Assembly (NCBI GenBank): GCA_030949995.1
Contig: JAUZRY010000027.1
Coordinates: 30,048-94,047, forward strand
DNA from: Ardenticatenia bacterium
GTDB taxonomy: Bacteria; Chloroflexota; Anaerolineae; Ardenticatenales; Ardenticatenaceae
Length of the DNA stretch: 64,000 nt
Direction: 5' to 3'
Shown: one piece after another, positions 1 to 11,304 of the stretch
Position numbering within the stretch: position 1 is the stretch's first letter
Layout: every line of letters starts with the position of its first letter
The notes under the pieces: model-generated
Seen by the model: the letters and a program-made list of their open reading frames with translations, nothing else
Database searches by the model: none
What the model was told of the DNA's origin: nothing
Position numbers and translations under genes: made by a program

Positions 1-1
1 C

Positions 2-910
2 CGGGGCGAATTCACCTTCGCGGCACAACAACTTCGCCGTGCCATCGCCGCCGCGCGCGCCCACGGGTGGCTGGGCGAGGACATTCAAGGCACGGGCTTC
101 ACGCTCAACATCTATCTTCACCCCGAGGCAGGCGCCTACATCTGCGGCGAGGAGACCGCTCAGCTCAGCAGCATCGAGGGACACTTGGGCCAACCCCGCC
201 TGAAGCCGCCCTTTCCCGCCACCCATGGCCTGTGGCAGAAACCCACAGTCATCAACAACGTGGAGACGCTCACCAACTTGCCCATGATCCTGCGCCACGG
301 CGCCGAGTGGTATCGCCAGTGGGGCACGGAACGGACGCCGGGCACGCGCGTCTACTGTGTCAGCGGCCACGTGGTCCGCCCGGGCAACTACGAGCTGCCC
401 GCTTCGGTGACGGCACGCGAGCTCATCTTCGAGCATGCCGGGGGCATCTGGAAGGGCCACCGCCTCAAGGCGTTCATTCCTGGTGGCATGTCCGCCCCCC
501 TCCTCACGCCCGAGCACTTGGACGTGCCCTTAACGTATGACGACTTGGCGGCTGCCGGGTCGATGGGGGGCTCCGGTGGCGTCATCGTTCTGGACGATCA
601 GACGGACATCGCCTGGGTGATTGCCAAACAGGTGGCCTTTTACAAACACGAATCCTGTGGCAAGTGTAGCCCCTGTCGCGAAGGCACCTACTGGCAGAAG
701 ATGCTGGCTGACCGCATCCTCTCCGGCCAAGCCTCACGGCGGGATGTGGAGTTGCTCAAGGCAGTCAGCGATCAGATGACCAACACGTGCTTCTGTCCGC
801 TGGGCGAGGCATCCCGCATGGTCGTGCAGGGAGCCTACAAGTACTTTGCCGATGAACTCTACCAGTGGGTGGAGGAACGGCGGCGTGCCGTCGAGCCCGC
901 GGCCGTGTGA
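2..910 (+). CDS. nuoF: NADH-quinone oxidoreductase subunit F, C-terminal part (5' truncated)
   Basis: NuoF binds NADH and FMN in the peripheral arm of complex I and passes electrons to the N3 [4Fe-4S] cluster. The reading frame is open from base 2, so the N-terminus lies outside the window. Visible family marks are GAYICGEET near base 140, the VINNVETL stretch near base 250, and the N3 cysteines: SCGKCSPCREGT near base 655 and a fourth Cys in TCFCPLG near base 790. About 302 residues remain of the usual ~430. Nothing suggests loss of function. It heads the visible part of a nuoF-N operon, 48 bases before nuoG. Confidence 0.96.
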   Translation, partial: RGEFTFAAQQLRRAIAAARAHGWLGEDIQGTGFTLNIYLHPEAGAYICGEETAQLSSIEGHLGQPRLKPPFPATHGLWQKPTVINNVETLTNLPMILRHGAEWYRQWGTERTPGTRVYCVSGHVVRPGNYELPASVTARELIFEHAGGIWKGHRLKAFIPGGMSAPLLTPEHLDVPLTYDDLAAAGSMGGSGGVIVLDDQTDIAWVIAKQVAFYKHESCGKCSPCREGTYWQKMLADRILSGQASRRDVELLKAVSDQMTNTCFCPLGEASRMVVQGAYKYFADELYQWVEERRRAVEPAAV

Positions 911-958
911 TGTCGGACAAACCGTCCACCCTCCCAAAACATGGAGCATGAGCGAACT

Positions 959-3659
959 ATGAGCGCGGACAAGGTGACGATCTACGTGAACGGCCGTCCG
1001 GTAGAAGCGCCTGCCGGCACAGTCATTGTGGAGGCGGCGAAGGCAGCCGGCGTGGAGATTCCCGTCTTCTGCTATCACCCGAAGTTGACCCCGGTGGGCA
1101 TGTGTCGCATGTGCCTGGTAAAGTGGGACAGCCCGCGCGGGGCAAGGACGGCGCCCCCGAGCTGGACGAGGAGGGCAAGCCGGTGATGCGCTGGTTCCCC
1201 AGGCTGATGACGGCGTGTACTACCCCCGTCTCCGAGGGCATGCACACGTCATCACCGACGCGCCCGAAGTGGCCAACGCCTGGCGGGGAACGCTGGAGTT
1301 CATCCTCACGAGCCACCCGCTCGACTGCCCCGTTTGTGACAAGGGCGGGGAATGCCCCCTGCAAGACCTGACCTTCAAGTACGGGCCTGACTTGAGCCGT
1401 TTCTACGTGCCCTACAAGATGCACTTTCAGAAGCCCGTTCCCCTGGGCGAGCTCATCTGGCTCGACCGGGAGCGGTGCATCTACTGCTCCCGCTGCATCC
1501 GTTTCTGCGAGGAGATTGCCAACGACCCGGTGTTAGAGTTCGCCGACCGGGGCCGCGCTCAGGAGATTGTGACCTTCAGCGACCCGCCCTTCGATTCCTA
1601 CTTCAGCGGCAACACCACCGACATTTGCCCTGTCGGCGCCCTTACCACTGAGGACTTCCGCTTCAAGGCGCGTGTCTGGGAACTGCGCAACGTGCCCAGC
1701 ATCTGCCCCCACTGCCCCGTGGGGTGCAACATCGTGATCGGCGAGCGGGCCGGCGACATCAAGCGCATCATGCCGCGCGCCAACGAGTGGGTCAACGAGA
1801 TCTGGATTTGTGATAAGGGGCGTTTTGGCCACCATTTCGTGGGCGCCGATGATCGCCTGACGGCCCCACTGATTCGTGGTGAAGATGGCCAATTCCGCGC
1901 GGCCACGTGGCCTGAGGCCTTGGACTACGTGGCCAACCGGCTGGCAGCCATTATCTCCACCCATGGGCCGCGCGCTGTGGGCGGCATCGCCGGCGCGCGG
2001 GCGGCCAATGAAGACCTCTACGTCTTCGTCAAGTTCTTCCGCGACGTGCTCGGCTCGCCCAACGTGGACCACCGGGTGGCTTGGCCGACCGGCACGGGCA
2101 TCGAGCAGGCCGTGGCTCACGTGGGCCTGGCCTCAGGATCCAACTTGGCCAGTTTGGGCCCGGGAAGTCTGATCCTGTTGGTCGGCTCGGACTTGGAGGA
2201 AGAACAGCCGGTGAGCTACTTGCGCGTGCGGCGTGCTCGCCGGAACGGGGCCACTGTGGTGGTGGCCCAAGCTCGACCGGTGAAGGAGGAGGCTGAGGCC
2301 GCTCATCTCCTCAGATACCGAGTTGGTGGTGAAGCTCATGTGATGGCGGCCATCCTGAAAGTGGTCCTGGAAGCCCATAAGAACGCCTTGGACAAGCGGT
2401 TCAACAAACTGAAGGGCGCCCAACAGGTGCGGGAGGCCGTGGCGGACCTATCCCTCGATGAGCTGGCTCGCATATCAGGGGTGAGCGCCGAACACATTCG
2501 GGCGGTCGCCGAGGTGGTAGTCAACGCGCGCGACGTGGTCATCATGGTAGGGCGCGAGGCCCTGGTGGGCGCTGAGGAGAACGCGCCAGCCCTGGTGGAC
2601 GCTGCTGTGGCGCTGTTGGCGGCCACCGGCAAAGCTGGCCAAGTGAACAGCGGCCTGGTGGCCCTCTGGCCCCACAACAACAGCCAAGGGGCCTGCGACA
2701 TGGGCGTGTTGCCAGACATGCTTCCCGGGTATCGCCCCGCCGACGAAGCGGGGGCCACAGTTGATGACATGTTGAGCGGCGCTGCCGACCTGAAGGCCCT
2801 CTACATCATGGCGGCCGACCCGGCGAGAGATCGGCCCTCCAGCTTGAACGCACTGAAAAACGTGGAGCTTCTCATCGTACAAGACCTGTTCATGACCGAG
2901 ACAGCACGCTTGGCCCATGTGGTGTTTCCGGCCGCCGCCTTTGCCGAGCGCGCTGGCTCCTACACGTCGTTGGAACGGCGGGTCCAGCGGACTGAACAGG
3001 CCCTGCGGCCGCCCGGCGAGGCCATGCCCGACTGGTGGATCGTGGCCCAACTGGCCGAACGCTTTGACGCGGCTTGGCCTCCTTACGCCACGGCCGTGGA
3101 CATCATGAACGAGGTGGCCAAACAGGTCAAGGTCTACAAGGGCATGAGCTACGACAAATTGGAGGGAGAACCCGTCTCCTGGTCGACCGTGGCCGGCTAC
3201 CATCACGTCTACACGGGCACATCCACGCTCAACACGTGGTTTGGGCGAACGTGGGCCGTTCAGGCCGAGGCCCGTCGTCCCAAATATGCCCTGCGCTGGT
3301 CAGGGCTCCGGCCGCCTCGCCACGAGGAAGGCGTGCGCCTCGTGGCCCGTCGCCGCCTCTACGACCACGGCACCATGATCGCGCGCAGCCACCTGCTCGA
3401 CCGGCGTCGGGCCCGGCCCGAGGTGCTCATCTCGTCCCAAGAGGCCGCGCGCCTGGGCTTGGAAGAGCAGGGAGGTGCTGTGCGTGTGCAGGCCAACGGT
3501 GTGACGCTGGTGACGGCCGCGCGGGTGGAACCCCGTCTGCCGGCAGATGTGGCAGTGGTGGCCTGTGATGTGGACGGCACGGCGTGGAACGCGCTCACTG
3601 AAGGCGGCGTGCGGGCACCCTTCGGCACGTTGGAAAAGGCAGAGGAGGCCGTGGAGTGA
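959..3659 (+). CDS. nuoG: NADH-quinone oxidoreductase subunit G (two frame slips)
   Basis: NuoG is the large iron-sulfur subunit of the complex I peripheral arm. The N-terminus has a [2Fe-2S] ferredoxin fold (CYHPKLTPVGMCRMC), then the His/Cys cluster HPLDCPVCDKGGECPLQD, the CIYCSRCIRFC cluster with CPVGAL, and a molybdopterin-oxidoreductase-like domain opening with CPHCPVGC. The gene is read in three frames. A base is missing near 1123 (conserved sequence needs MCLVKVGQPARGKDG) and another near 1243 (needs VSEGM then VITDAPEV). Both slips sit inside conserved protein, so a sequence error is more likely than a pseudogene. Start 959 is preferred over 941; ribosome-site support is modest. The stop overlaps the nuoH start. 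Confidence 0.93.
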
Positions 3660-4687
3660 ACATGAGCACCGCCGATGTCGTCGAGATTGTGGTGAAAAGT
3701 CTGGTCATCATCTTAGCGTTGCTCACCGGCTTTGCTTACATGACGTGGTTCGAGCGACGCGTGATTGCCCGTCTGCAATCCCGTGTGGGGCCGAACCGGG
3801 TGGGCCCCTCGGGCTTGCTGCAGCCGCTGGCTGACGGCGTGAAGCTGATGTTCAAGGAGGATATTGTGCCGGCTGAAGCTGATAAGGTGCTCTACCTGCT
3901 GGCGCCCCTAGTGACCGTGGTGTCAGCAATCATGGCCTTCGCCATCGTGCCGGTAGGGCCCTCGGTGACGCTCTTCGGCCGCACTGTTGCCCTCCACTTG
4001 GCCGACATGAACATTGCCCTGCTCTACTTCCTGGGCTTGGGCTCCTTGGGGGTCTACGGGGTGGTGCTTGCTGGTTGGGCGTCCAACAACAAATATGCCC
4101 TCTTGGGCGGATTGCGGGCCTCGGCCCAGATGATTTCGTATGAGCTGGCCATGGGGCTTGCTGTCCTCTCGGTGGTGATGTTGGCCGGGTCACTGAGCCT
4201 GGTGGACATTGTGAATGCTCAAGCTGGCGGCCGCTGGTTCATACTGCTCCAGCCAGTGGCCTTTCTCATCTTCCTCGTCACCATGATCGCCGAGACCAAA
4301 CGGGCGCCTTTCGACTTGCCTGAGGCCGAGCAAGAGCTGGTGGCCGGCTTTCACACCGAGTACAGCGGCATGAAGTTCGCCCTCTTCTTCATGGGCGAGT
4401 ACATCGCCATGATCGCCATCAGCGGTGTGGCCGTCTCCCTTTTCCTCGGCGGGTGGCGAGGACCTTTTGCGGAGCAAGTGCCCATCTTGGGTGTGCTCTA
4501 CTTCTTCGTCAAGCTGGTGGCCTTCCTCTTCTTCTTCGTCTGGCTGCGGGCCACCTTACCCCGCTTGCGCTACGACCGCCTGATGCACTTGGGGTGGAAG
4601 GTCTTGCTGCCCCTCTCGCTGGCTAACGTGGTGGTGACGGCCATAGCTGTAGTGGCACGGGACACGGGGTTCTTCGGGCTAGGGTGA
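3656..4687 (+). CDS. nuoH: NADH-quinone oxidoreductase subunit H
   Basis: NuoH is the membrane subunit joining the peripheral and membrane arms and forms part of the quinone site. The 343-residue protein has about eight membrane segments. It shows the hallmark [19 protein letters not shown] near residues 28-46 and the conserved loop [24 protein letters not shown] start at 3656 overlaps the nuoG stop and has GAGGAGG seven bases upstream. The ATG at 3662 is the alternative. Length and motifs are normal. Confidence 0.96.
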   Translation: MNMSTADVVEIVVKSLVIILALLTGFAYMTWFERRVIARLQSRVGPNRVGPSGLLQPLADGVKLMFKEDIVPAEADKVLYLLAPLVTVVSAIMAFAIVPVGPSVTLFGRTVALHLADMNIALLYFLGLGSLGVYGVVLAGWASNNKYALLGGLRASAQMISYELAMGLAVLSVVMLAGSLSLVDIVNAQAGGRWFILLQPVAFLIFLVTMIAETKRAPFDLPEAEQELVAGFHTEYSGMKFALFFMGEYIAMIAISGVAVSLFLGGWRGPFAEQVPILGVLYFFVKLVAFLFFFVWLRATLPRLRYDRLMHLGWKVLLPLSLANVVVTAIAVVARDTGFFGLG

Positions 4688-4733
4688 AGGAACATGCATA
4701 CACGAGAACACACACGGGAAGCCGAGGTGAATC

Positions 4734-5387
4734 ATGTTCGCTCAGATTCTGAAGGGGTTGCGCACCACGCTGGAGTGGGGGTTGAAGAAACCGGTCACCA
4801 TTGAATACCCCGACATTAAGCGGCCCGTTTTCGAGCGCTTCCGGGGGCGCCATGAGCTCAAGCGTCATCCCAACGGCCTGGAGCGGTGCATTGGGTGCTC
4901 CCTCTGTGCGGCGGCCTGCCCGGCTGACGCCATCTACGTGGAGCCGGGCGAGAACACGGACGAGGAGCGCTACTCGCCTGGCGAACGCTACGCCAAGCGG
5001 TACGAGATCAACATGCTCCGCTGCATCTTTTGTGGCTTCTGTGAAGAAGCGTGCCCTGTGGACGCCATCGTGTTGGAGCACAACTACGAGATTTCCAGCT
5101 ACTCCCGAGAGGCCATGATCTACACCAAGGAGATGCTCCTTGTCCCGCCTCCTCCGGGCGTGCCCGACACCCCACAGCGCACCCCAGCTCCACCGCCCCA
5201 GGATATGGAAGCACCGGTGAGCAACCCCCAGCGCGTCGAGCGCACACCTCCTGGCGGGTACATCACCAGCTATGTGCCGGTGCACGTGGTGGGCGAGGAG
5301 GTGCACCCTTGGCTGCTCAACCCGGTTGACGAGGAGGAGCACACTCCTCGTCCCGCGGAAGCACCCTCAGGCGAGGAGAGAGCATGA
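4734..5387 (+). CDS. nuoI: NADH-quinone oxidoreductase subunit I
   Basis: NuoI carries the two [4Fe-4S] clusters N6a and N6b that pass electrons to N2 and quinone. Both eight-Cys ferredoxin motifs are intact: [12 protein letters not shown] near residue 52 and [12 protein letters not shown] near residue 97. At 217 residues it is longer than common NuoI proteins. The extra part is a Pro/Glu-rich tail from about residue 142 on, with no recognisable domain. A 46-base gap separates it from nuoH, and its stop overlaps the nuoJ start as ATGA. Confidence 0.95.
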   Translation: MFAQILKGLRTTLEWGLKKPVTIEYPDIKRPVFERFRGRHELKRHPNGLERCIGCSLCAAACPADAIYVEPGENTDEERYSPGERYAKRYEINMLRCIFCGFCEEACPVDAIVLEHNYEISSYSREAMIYTKEMLLVPPPPGVPDTPQRTPAPPPQDMEAPVSNPQRVERTPPGGYITSYVPVHVVGEEVHPWLLNPVDEEEHTPRPAEAPSGEERA

Positions 5388-5941
5388 ACGTGCAACTCCT
5401 GGTATTCGCCGTGTTGGCCGTGACATCCGTGGCTACAGCGCTGGCCATGATCTTTGCCCGTAATGCCGTCCACGGTGTGCTCTTCATGGTGGGCAACTTC
5501 GCCGCCGTGGCGTTGCTCTACGTGTTGTTGGGCTCTCCCTTCCTGGCAGCGGTCCAGATTCTGGTCTACGCGGGTGCCATCATGGTGCTCTTCCTCTTCG
5601 TGGTGATGCTCATGGGGCCGGAGCCGGCTCCCCTGTGGGAACACATCCCGGGCCAGCGCCCGTTTGCCCTGCTCTTTGGTCTCCTGTTGGCTGCCGGCCT
5701 CATTGTGGCCGTGAATGTGGAGAAGCTCACCGGCGTTCCCGGCATGATGACCCAAGAGGTGCTGGAGCGCTTGGGGCAGCCCACAGCTCTTGCGCAAACG
5801 CTCTTCGAGCGCTACGTGCTTCCCTTCGAGGTGACCTCCTTGCTGCTGCTCATCGGCATGATCGGTGCCGTCGTTCTGGCCAAGCGGGAGAAGCACGAAC
5901 TGCCGGCTGAACAGGCATCGCGTGAGGGAGGAACGGAATGA
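5384..5941 (+). CDS. nuoJ: NADH-quinone oxidoreductase subunit J
   Basis: NuoJ is a small proton-channel subunit of the complex I membrane arm. The 185-residue protein has five predicted membrane segments and the conserved NuoJ region [21 protein letters not shown] near residues 55-75. Its ATG overlaps the nuoI stop, and its own stop overlaps the nuoK ATG (ATGA), so the three genes are translationally coupled. Confidence 0.95.
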   Translation: MNVQLLVFAVLAVTSVATALAMIFARNAVHGVLFMVGNFAAVALLYVLLGSPFLAAVQILVYAGAIMVLFLFVVMLMGPEPAPLWEHIPGQRPFALLFGLLLAAGLIVAVNVEKLTGVPGMMTQEVLERLGQPTALAQTLFERYVLPFEVTSLLLLIGMIGAVVLAKREKHELPAEQASREGGTE

Positions 5942-6243
5942 TAGTGCCGGTCTCATACTATCTCGTTTTGGGCGCCATTCTGTTCAGCATCGGTGTCACC
6001 GGTGTGCTCCTGCGCCGCAACGCCATTATGGTCTTCATGTCCATTGAGCTGATGTTGAACGCGGTGAACCTCTCCTTCGTGGCCATGTCCAGGGCCTTGG
6101 ACTCGTTGGACGGCCAGGTCTTTGTCTTCTTCGTCATGACTGTGGCCGCGGCCGAAGTGGCCGTGGGGCTTGCCCTGATCGTGGCCATCTTCCGTTCCCT
6201 GGGCTCGGCCGACGTGGACGATGCCCACGTGTTGAGAGGATAA
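5938..6243 (+). CDS. nuoK: NADH-quinone oxidoreductase subunit K
   Basis: NuoK is a 101-residue, three-helix proton-channel subunit. The conserved acidic helix [10 protein letters not shown] and the later [11 protein letters not shown], carrying the membrane glutamates of the family, are both present. It starts in an ATGA overlap with nuoJ, and nuoL begins 34 bases downstream. Confidence 0.96.
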   Translation: MIVPVSYYLVLGAILFSIGVTGVLLRRNAIMVFMSIELMLNAVNLSFVAMSRALDSLDGQVFVFFVMTVAAAEVAVGLALIVAIFRSLGSADVDDAHVLRG

Positions 6244-6277
6244 TGACCAGCTCACTTTCGCCTTCGAGGTGTTTCGC

Positions 6278-8216
6278 ATGGAAGCTCTGCTCTGGGCGTT
6301 GCTGCTGATCCCGCTCGCCGGTGCCGTGGTGAACGCATTAGGAGGACGCTGGTTGCCCCGCCGTGCGACCGGCTGGCTGGCCGCTGGTGCTGTGGGCTTG
6401 GCCTTTCTCATCGGCGTGATAGTCACATGGCGCCTGTTGGCCCTGCCGCCTGAGGAGCGCGCTTACCTCACTCCGGCACTCTACACCTGGGCCCTCGCCG
6501 GCCGCTTCGAGGTCCCGGTCAGCCTGCTCTTCGACCCGCTCTCGGCCGTTATGGTCCTGGTGGTGACCGGTGTGGGACTCCTCATCCACGTCTACTCGCT
6601 GGGTTACATGGCCGGTGAACCGGCCGATTACGATTTCCGGCGTTACTTTGTGTACCTGAACCTCTTTATTTTCTCCATGCTCCTACTCGTCTTGGGGAGC
6701 AACTTCGTGTTGCTCTACGCAGGATGGGAGCTGGTAGGACTCTGTTCGTATCTGCTGATCAGCTTTTGGTACACGGAGCCACAGAACGCCGCGGCCGGTC
6801 GCAAGGCCTTTGTGGTCAACCGGATAGGGGACTTCGCCTTTGCCCTGGGCATCTTCCTTCTCTGGAGCACCTTCGGCTCCGTGGTGTACGGCGATGTGTT
6901 CGAGGCCGTGCACACGGCCGCGCCCCTGACGCTGACGGCCATAACGTTGTTGCTCTTCGTCGGGTGTACGGGCAAGAGCGCTCAACTGCCCCTCTACGTC
7001 TGGCTGCCCGATGCCATGGCCGGCCCCACGCCGGTTTCGGCCCTCATTCACGCGGCCACCATGGTCACGGCCGGCGTCTACTTGATCGCCCGCGCCAGTG
7101 TGCTCTTCGCTGCGGCCACGACCACCTCGGCCATTGTGGCGTGGGTGGGCGTGTTGACGGCCCTCTTTGCGGCTACCATTGCGCTCGTCCAAGTGGACAT
7201 CAAGCGGGTGTTGGCCTACTCCACCATCTCCAACTCGGGTACATGTTCTTGGGCGTGGGCGTGGGAGCGTACGCGGCGGCCATCTTTCACCTGGTCACCC
7301 ACGCCTTCTTCAAGGCCCTGCTCTTCCTAAGTGCGGGCAGCGTCATGCACGCTGTGGAACACGGTGCGCACCACGCCGATGATCACGTGGACCCCCAAGA
7401 CATGCGCCAGATGGGCGGGTTGTGGAACCGCGCCCGCTGGACTGGGCTCACTTTTCTGGTGGGTTCAGCAGCCCTCGCCGGGCTTCCCCTGACATCGGGC
7501 TTCTTCTCCAAGGACGAGATCCTCGCGGGGGCCTTTGTGGAGGGCCATCTCCTGCTGTACGGTATTGGTCTGCTCACCGCCCTGCTCACAGCCGTCTACA
7601 GCTTCCGCCAGTTCTTCTCGTCTTCGCCGGAGAGCCGCGGAGCCAAGCAGCCCGCCACGCCGCCGAATCTCCCGGCGTGATGTTGGGGCCCCTCGGCGTG
7701 TTGGCCGCGTTGGCTTTGGGGGCCGGCCTGGTGTTAGGATGGCCACCGGAGCACGGTATCATTCAGACGTGGCTGGAGCCGGCCTTCGCCGCTGCCCGCG
7801 AGGGTGGCGGGAAGGCTGAGGCCGGGTTCAACCCGATGATGTTGCTCCTCGTGAGCAGCGCTGTTGCCTTGGCAGGCGCCGGTCTGGCGTACTTGGCCTA
7901 CGTGAGGCGCACTGTGGACCCGGTGGCCTTGGGCGCCCGCTTCCGGTCCCTTTACGTGCTCCTGTGGAACCGATACTACGTGGACGAGCTCTACGCCCTG
8001 CTCTTCGTGCGTCCCTTCTTCGGCCTCGCCCGTTTCCTGGCCGACGTGGTGGACAAGCTGGTCATTGACGGCGCCGTCAACGGCGTGGGCACAGTCGCGG
8101 CCGGCGTGCACGCCCTCAGCCGCCGGCTGCAAGCCGGTTACGTGCGCGTCTACGCCCTCTCGATGGTGGTGGGGGCACTGCTCGTGCTGGGATATTTGGT
8201 CTATTGGGGACGCTAA
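6278..8216 (+). CDS. nuoL: NADH-quinone oxidoreductase subunit L (two frame slips)
   Basis: NuoL is the distal antiporter-like subunit of complex I. The family core is clear: [38 protein letters not shown], the lysine-bearing [14 protein letters not shown] and [10 protein letters not shown]. The frame is lost near 7230: conserved [12 protein letters not shown] needs one more C in the CTCC(C)AACTC stretch. It is lost again near 7650-7670, just before the [10 protein letters not shown] segment that starts the C-terminal part. Both breaks look like missing bases rather than gene decay. ATG 6278 has GAGG eight bases upstream; a GTG at 6269 is the alternative. Confidence 0.93.
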
Positions 8217-8237
8217 CGCTGAGGTGCGAACGCTGCC

Positions 8238-9754
8238 ATGAACGCCTTAGGATTTCCCATTCTTTCGGCCGTCATCTTCTTCCCGCTGTTGGGGGTGTTC
8301 TTCATCGCCTTCATCCCGTCCGACCGACCGAAGACGATCGCGCAGGTGGCGTTCTGGGTCGCAGCCGTTGACTTCTTGCTCTCCCTGATCATCGTGGTCA
8401 ACTTCGACGCCACGAGTGCCCAGTTCCAGTTCGTGGAATCTCGCCCGTGGATCATCCTTTTCGGGGCTCCGGTTGTCACCTATAAACTCGGCGTGGATGG
8501 GATCAGCCTCTGGCTGATTCCCCTCACCAGCTTGCTGACAGCAGTTGCTATTCTCTTCTCGTGGGGAAGCATCGCCCACCGCGTGAAGGAATACTATATG
8601 CTGATGCTGGTGCTCTGCACGGCGATGTTGGGCGTCTTCACGGCCTTGGATGTCTTTCTGTTCTATGTCTTCTGGGAGGCGGTGCTTATCCCCATGTACT
8701 TCCTCATTGGCATCTGGGGGGGCGAGCGCCGCCTGTACGCTACCTTGAAATTTGTCCTGTACACAATGGCCGGCTCGGCCCTGATGTTGGCCACAATTGT
8801 TTACCTCGCCTTGGGCATGAGTGGTCAGGTCGGGACCTTGACCTTTGACGTGGAAGTGTGGTATCAGGTCTTCATTCCGCCCGAGGTACAGCGATGGGCC
8901 TTTTTGGCCTTTGCGCTTGCCTTTGCTATTAAGGTCCCCCTGTTTCCCTTCCACACATGGCTTCCCGACGCCCACGTGGAGGCCCCCACCGCCGGCTCGG
9001 TCATCCTGGCCGGCATCTTGTTGAAGATGGGCACGTATGGGTTTCTGCGCTTCGCCATGCCCCTCTTTCCCCTGGCGACCCGCGAACTGGCGCCTGTGGT
9101 GGCAGGGCTGGCCATCGTGGGCATCCTGTACGGTGGTGCCGTGGCCTTTGCCCAACGGGACATAAAGAGCCTATCGCCTATTCTTCCGTGAGCCACTTGG
9201 GCTTTGTCATGTTGGGCCTCTTTGCCCTCAACGTCGAGGGCATGAGCGGCGGCGTGTTGCAGATGATCAACCACGGGTTGAGCACGGGGGCGCTCTTCCT
9301 GCTGGTGGGAATGATGTATGACCGCCGCCACACACGCCTCATGCGCGCCTACGGCGGGCTCTGGAAGGTGATGCCCGTGTGCGCGGCCTTCTTCCTCGTC
9401 GTGGCCTTGGCCAGCTTAGGCCTGCCCGGCCTCAACGGCTTCGTGGGAGAATTCCTCATCCTCTTGGGCGCGTTTGGGGCCAACCGATGGTGGGCTGTCT
9501 TCGCCACCTTCGGCGTGGTGTTGGCCGCCGTTTACATGCTCTGGCTCTTCGGCAACGTCTTCTTCGGCCCCATTACGGATCCCGAAAACGCTCAACTTCC
9601 TGACTTGGGCCGCCGGGAAGTGTTGACTTTGGTGCCGCTCGTGGCCCTCATCGTCATGATCGGCGTGGCCCCGAATCTCTTCTTGACCCCCATTCAGCCC
9701 AGTGTGCAGGCCTTGGTGGAGCACGTCAACAGCGCAGTCATGGTGATGAGGTGA
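8238..9754 (+). CDS. nuoM: NADH-quinone oxidoreductase subunit M (one frame slip)
   Basis: NuoM is the second antiporter-like proton pump of complex I. Conserved parts include FYVFWEAVLIPMYFLIGIWG, PLFPFHTWLPDAHVEAPT, VILAGILLKMGTYGFLRF, NHGLSTGALFLLVGM and LPGLNGFVGEF. The frame breaks at about 9170, inside QRDIKSLIAYSSVSHLGF, where one base is missing. Without it the first part would stop at 9191. About 505 residues result, normal for the family. It lies 21 bases after nuoL. Confidence 0.94.
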
Positions 9755-9758
9755 ACGC

Positions 9759-11204
9759 ATGGAGCGCTTTCTCGCACAGAACTGGACAGTCATCCAACCG
9801 GCTCTCTTCTTGGTCTTCACCGGCCTGATCGTCCTGTTGGTGGACCTGTGGCTCAAGGATGAGGAACGGGATTGGCTCGCCTACTTCTCCCTGATCGGGT
9901 TTGGCGGTGCTGAGGTGATCGTCGTCCGGCAGTGGTTGTCCGTTCGCGGCCTGGAGACATCTCTCACCGGCTTTGGCGGCATGATGGTACTCGACACCTT
10001 GGGCCTGCTCTTCCAGATGCTCTTCTTCCTCGTGGGCTTTCTGGCGGTCCTGATGGCTCCCGGCTACCTGATGCGCCGTCGCCTGCAGCGGGGTGAATTT
10101 TACGCCCTGCTGCTCTTCGCCACGGCCGGCATGAGCCTGCTGGCCGGCGCCCAAGATCTGATCATGCTCTTCCTGGGCATCGAAGTGCTCAGCATTCCCC
10201 TCTACATCTTGGCAGGCTTTGCCAGGCCACGCCTCGACTCCGAGGAAGCGTCGCTCAAGTATTTCCTGCTGGGCGCTTTTGCCACCGGCTTTCTGCTCTA
10301 CGGCACGGCCTTACTCTACGGTGCCACGGGCACCACAGCCTTCGAGGGATTGCGCACCAGCCAAGCAGCGGCCGCACCCCGCGAACACCTGATGTTCATG
10401 GCTGGCATGGCGTTGGTGTTGGTCGGGCTTGGGTTCAAGATCTCCATGGCGCCCTTTCACCAGTGGACGCCCGACGTGTACGAGGGGGCACCTACCCCAG
10501 TCACTGCGTTCATGATCGCGGCCACGAAGGCGGGGGGCATGGTGGCCCTCATCCGCCTGCTCTACTGGGGCTTGGGGCCGGCTGGCGACGTGTGGCGCCC
10601 CCTGTTGGCTGCCTTGGCGGCCATTACCATGACGTGGGGGAACGTAGGGGCCCTCTTGCAGCGCAACATCAAGCGCATGTTGGCCTACTCGAGCATTGCC
10701 CACGCCGGATACCTGCTCATCGGCGTGCTCTCCGGCGGCATTGGCTTTGTGGCCGTCCTCGTCTACCTCTTGATTTACGCCCTTATGAACTTGGGGGCTT
10801 TTGGTGTCATCCTCCTCTTGGAGGACGGGAAACGTGAGACCCTCGACATTGAAGCTTACAGGGGCTTGGCTCGCTTTCACCCTGGTGCGGCCCTGCTAAT
10901 GAGCATCTTCCTGCTCAGCCTGGCCGGCTTCCCGCCCACGGCCGGGTTCTTCGGCAAGTTTTTCCTCTTCACGGCGGGCGTCTCGGCCGGGCTGACGTGG
11001 CTGGTCATCGTGGCCGTGCTCAACAGCGTGCTCTCCGTCTTCTACTACGCCCGCGTTATTGTCAAGATGTACATGCAGGAGCCTGTGGAGCCCCCTGCCT
11101 TCTCCCGATCCTGGCTGGTGGCTGGCGCGCTGGCGGTAGCCGTGGCAGGCGTGGTTCTGCTGGGGCTGTATCCGACCGTCGTGGTCCGCCTGATAACGGC
11201 CTAA
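9759..11204 (+). CDS. nuoN: NADH-quinone oxidoreductase subunit N
   Basis: NuoN is the third antiporter-like subunit. The 481-residue protein has about 14 membrane segments and the proton-antiporter core: SMAPFHQWTPDVYEGAPTPV, QRNIKRMLAYSSIAHAGYLLIG, and LSLAGFPPTAGFFGKF. It is complete in one frame. It starts four bases after nuoM and closes the operon, followed by a strong hairpin. Confidence 0.96.
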   Translation: MERFLAQNWTVIQPALFLVFTGLIVLLVDLWLKDEERDWLAYFSLIGFGGAEVIVVRQWLSVRGLETSLTGFGGMMVLDTLGLLFQMLFFLVGFLAVLMAPGYLMRRRLQRGEFYALLLFATAGMSLLAGAQDLIMLFLGIEVLSIPLYILAGFARPRLDSEEASLKYFLLGAFATGFLLYGTALLYGATGTTAFEGLRTSQAAAAPREHLMFMAGMALVLVGLGFKISMAPFHQWTPDVYEGAPTPVTAFMIAATKAGGMVALIRLLYWGLGPAGDVWRPLLAALAAITMTWGNVGALLQRNIKRMLAYSSIAHAGYLLIGVLSGGIGFVAVLVYLLIYALMNLGAFGVILLLEDGKRETLDIEAYRGLARFHPGAALLMSIFLLSLAGFPPTAGFFGKFFLFTAGVSAGLTWLVIVAVLNSVLSVFYYARVIVKMYMQEPVEPPAFSRSWLVAGALAVAVAGVVLLGLYPTVVVRLITA

Positions 11205-11210
11205 AACAAG

Positions 11211-11233
11211 CTGGGGGAGACATTCTCCCCCAG
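11211..11233 (+). terminator. Hairpin after nuoN
   Basis: A perfect 10-bp inverted repeat, CTGGGGGAGA / TCTCCCCCAG with a 3-base loop, begins seven bases after the nuoN stop. No T-run follows, so it may end transcription with help from Rho or only protect the 3' end. Confidence 0.65.
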
Positions 11234-11304
11234 ACGGCGGGGTAAATCGGGATAGAAGCCAGCAGCCCATGGGCACAAGATGTCCCGTGGCATTTACATG
11301 GTGG

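Noticed and set aside
1100..9200. Programmed frameshifting in nuoG, nuoL and nuoM
   Set aside because: No slippery heptamer with downstream structure at the breaks, the slips interrupt conserved motifs, and the same kind of slip occurs in unrelated genes across the window.
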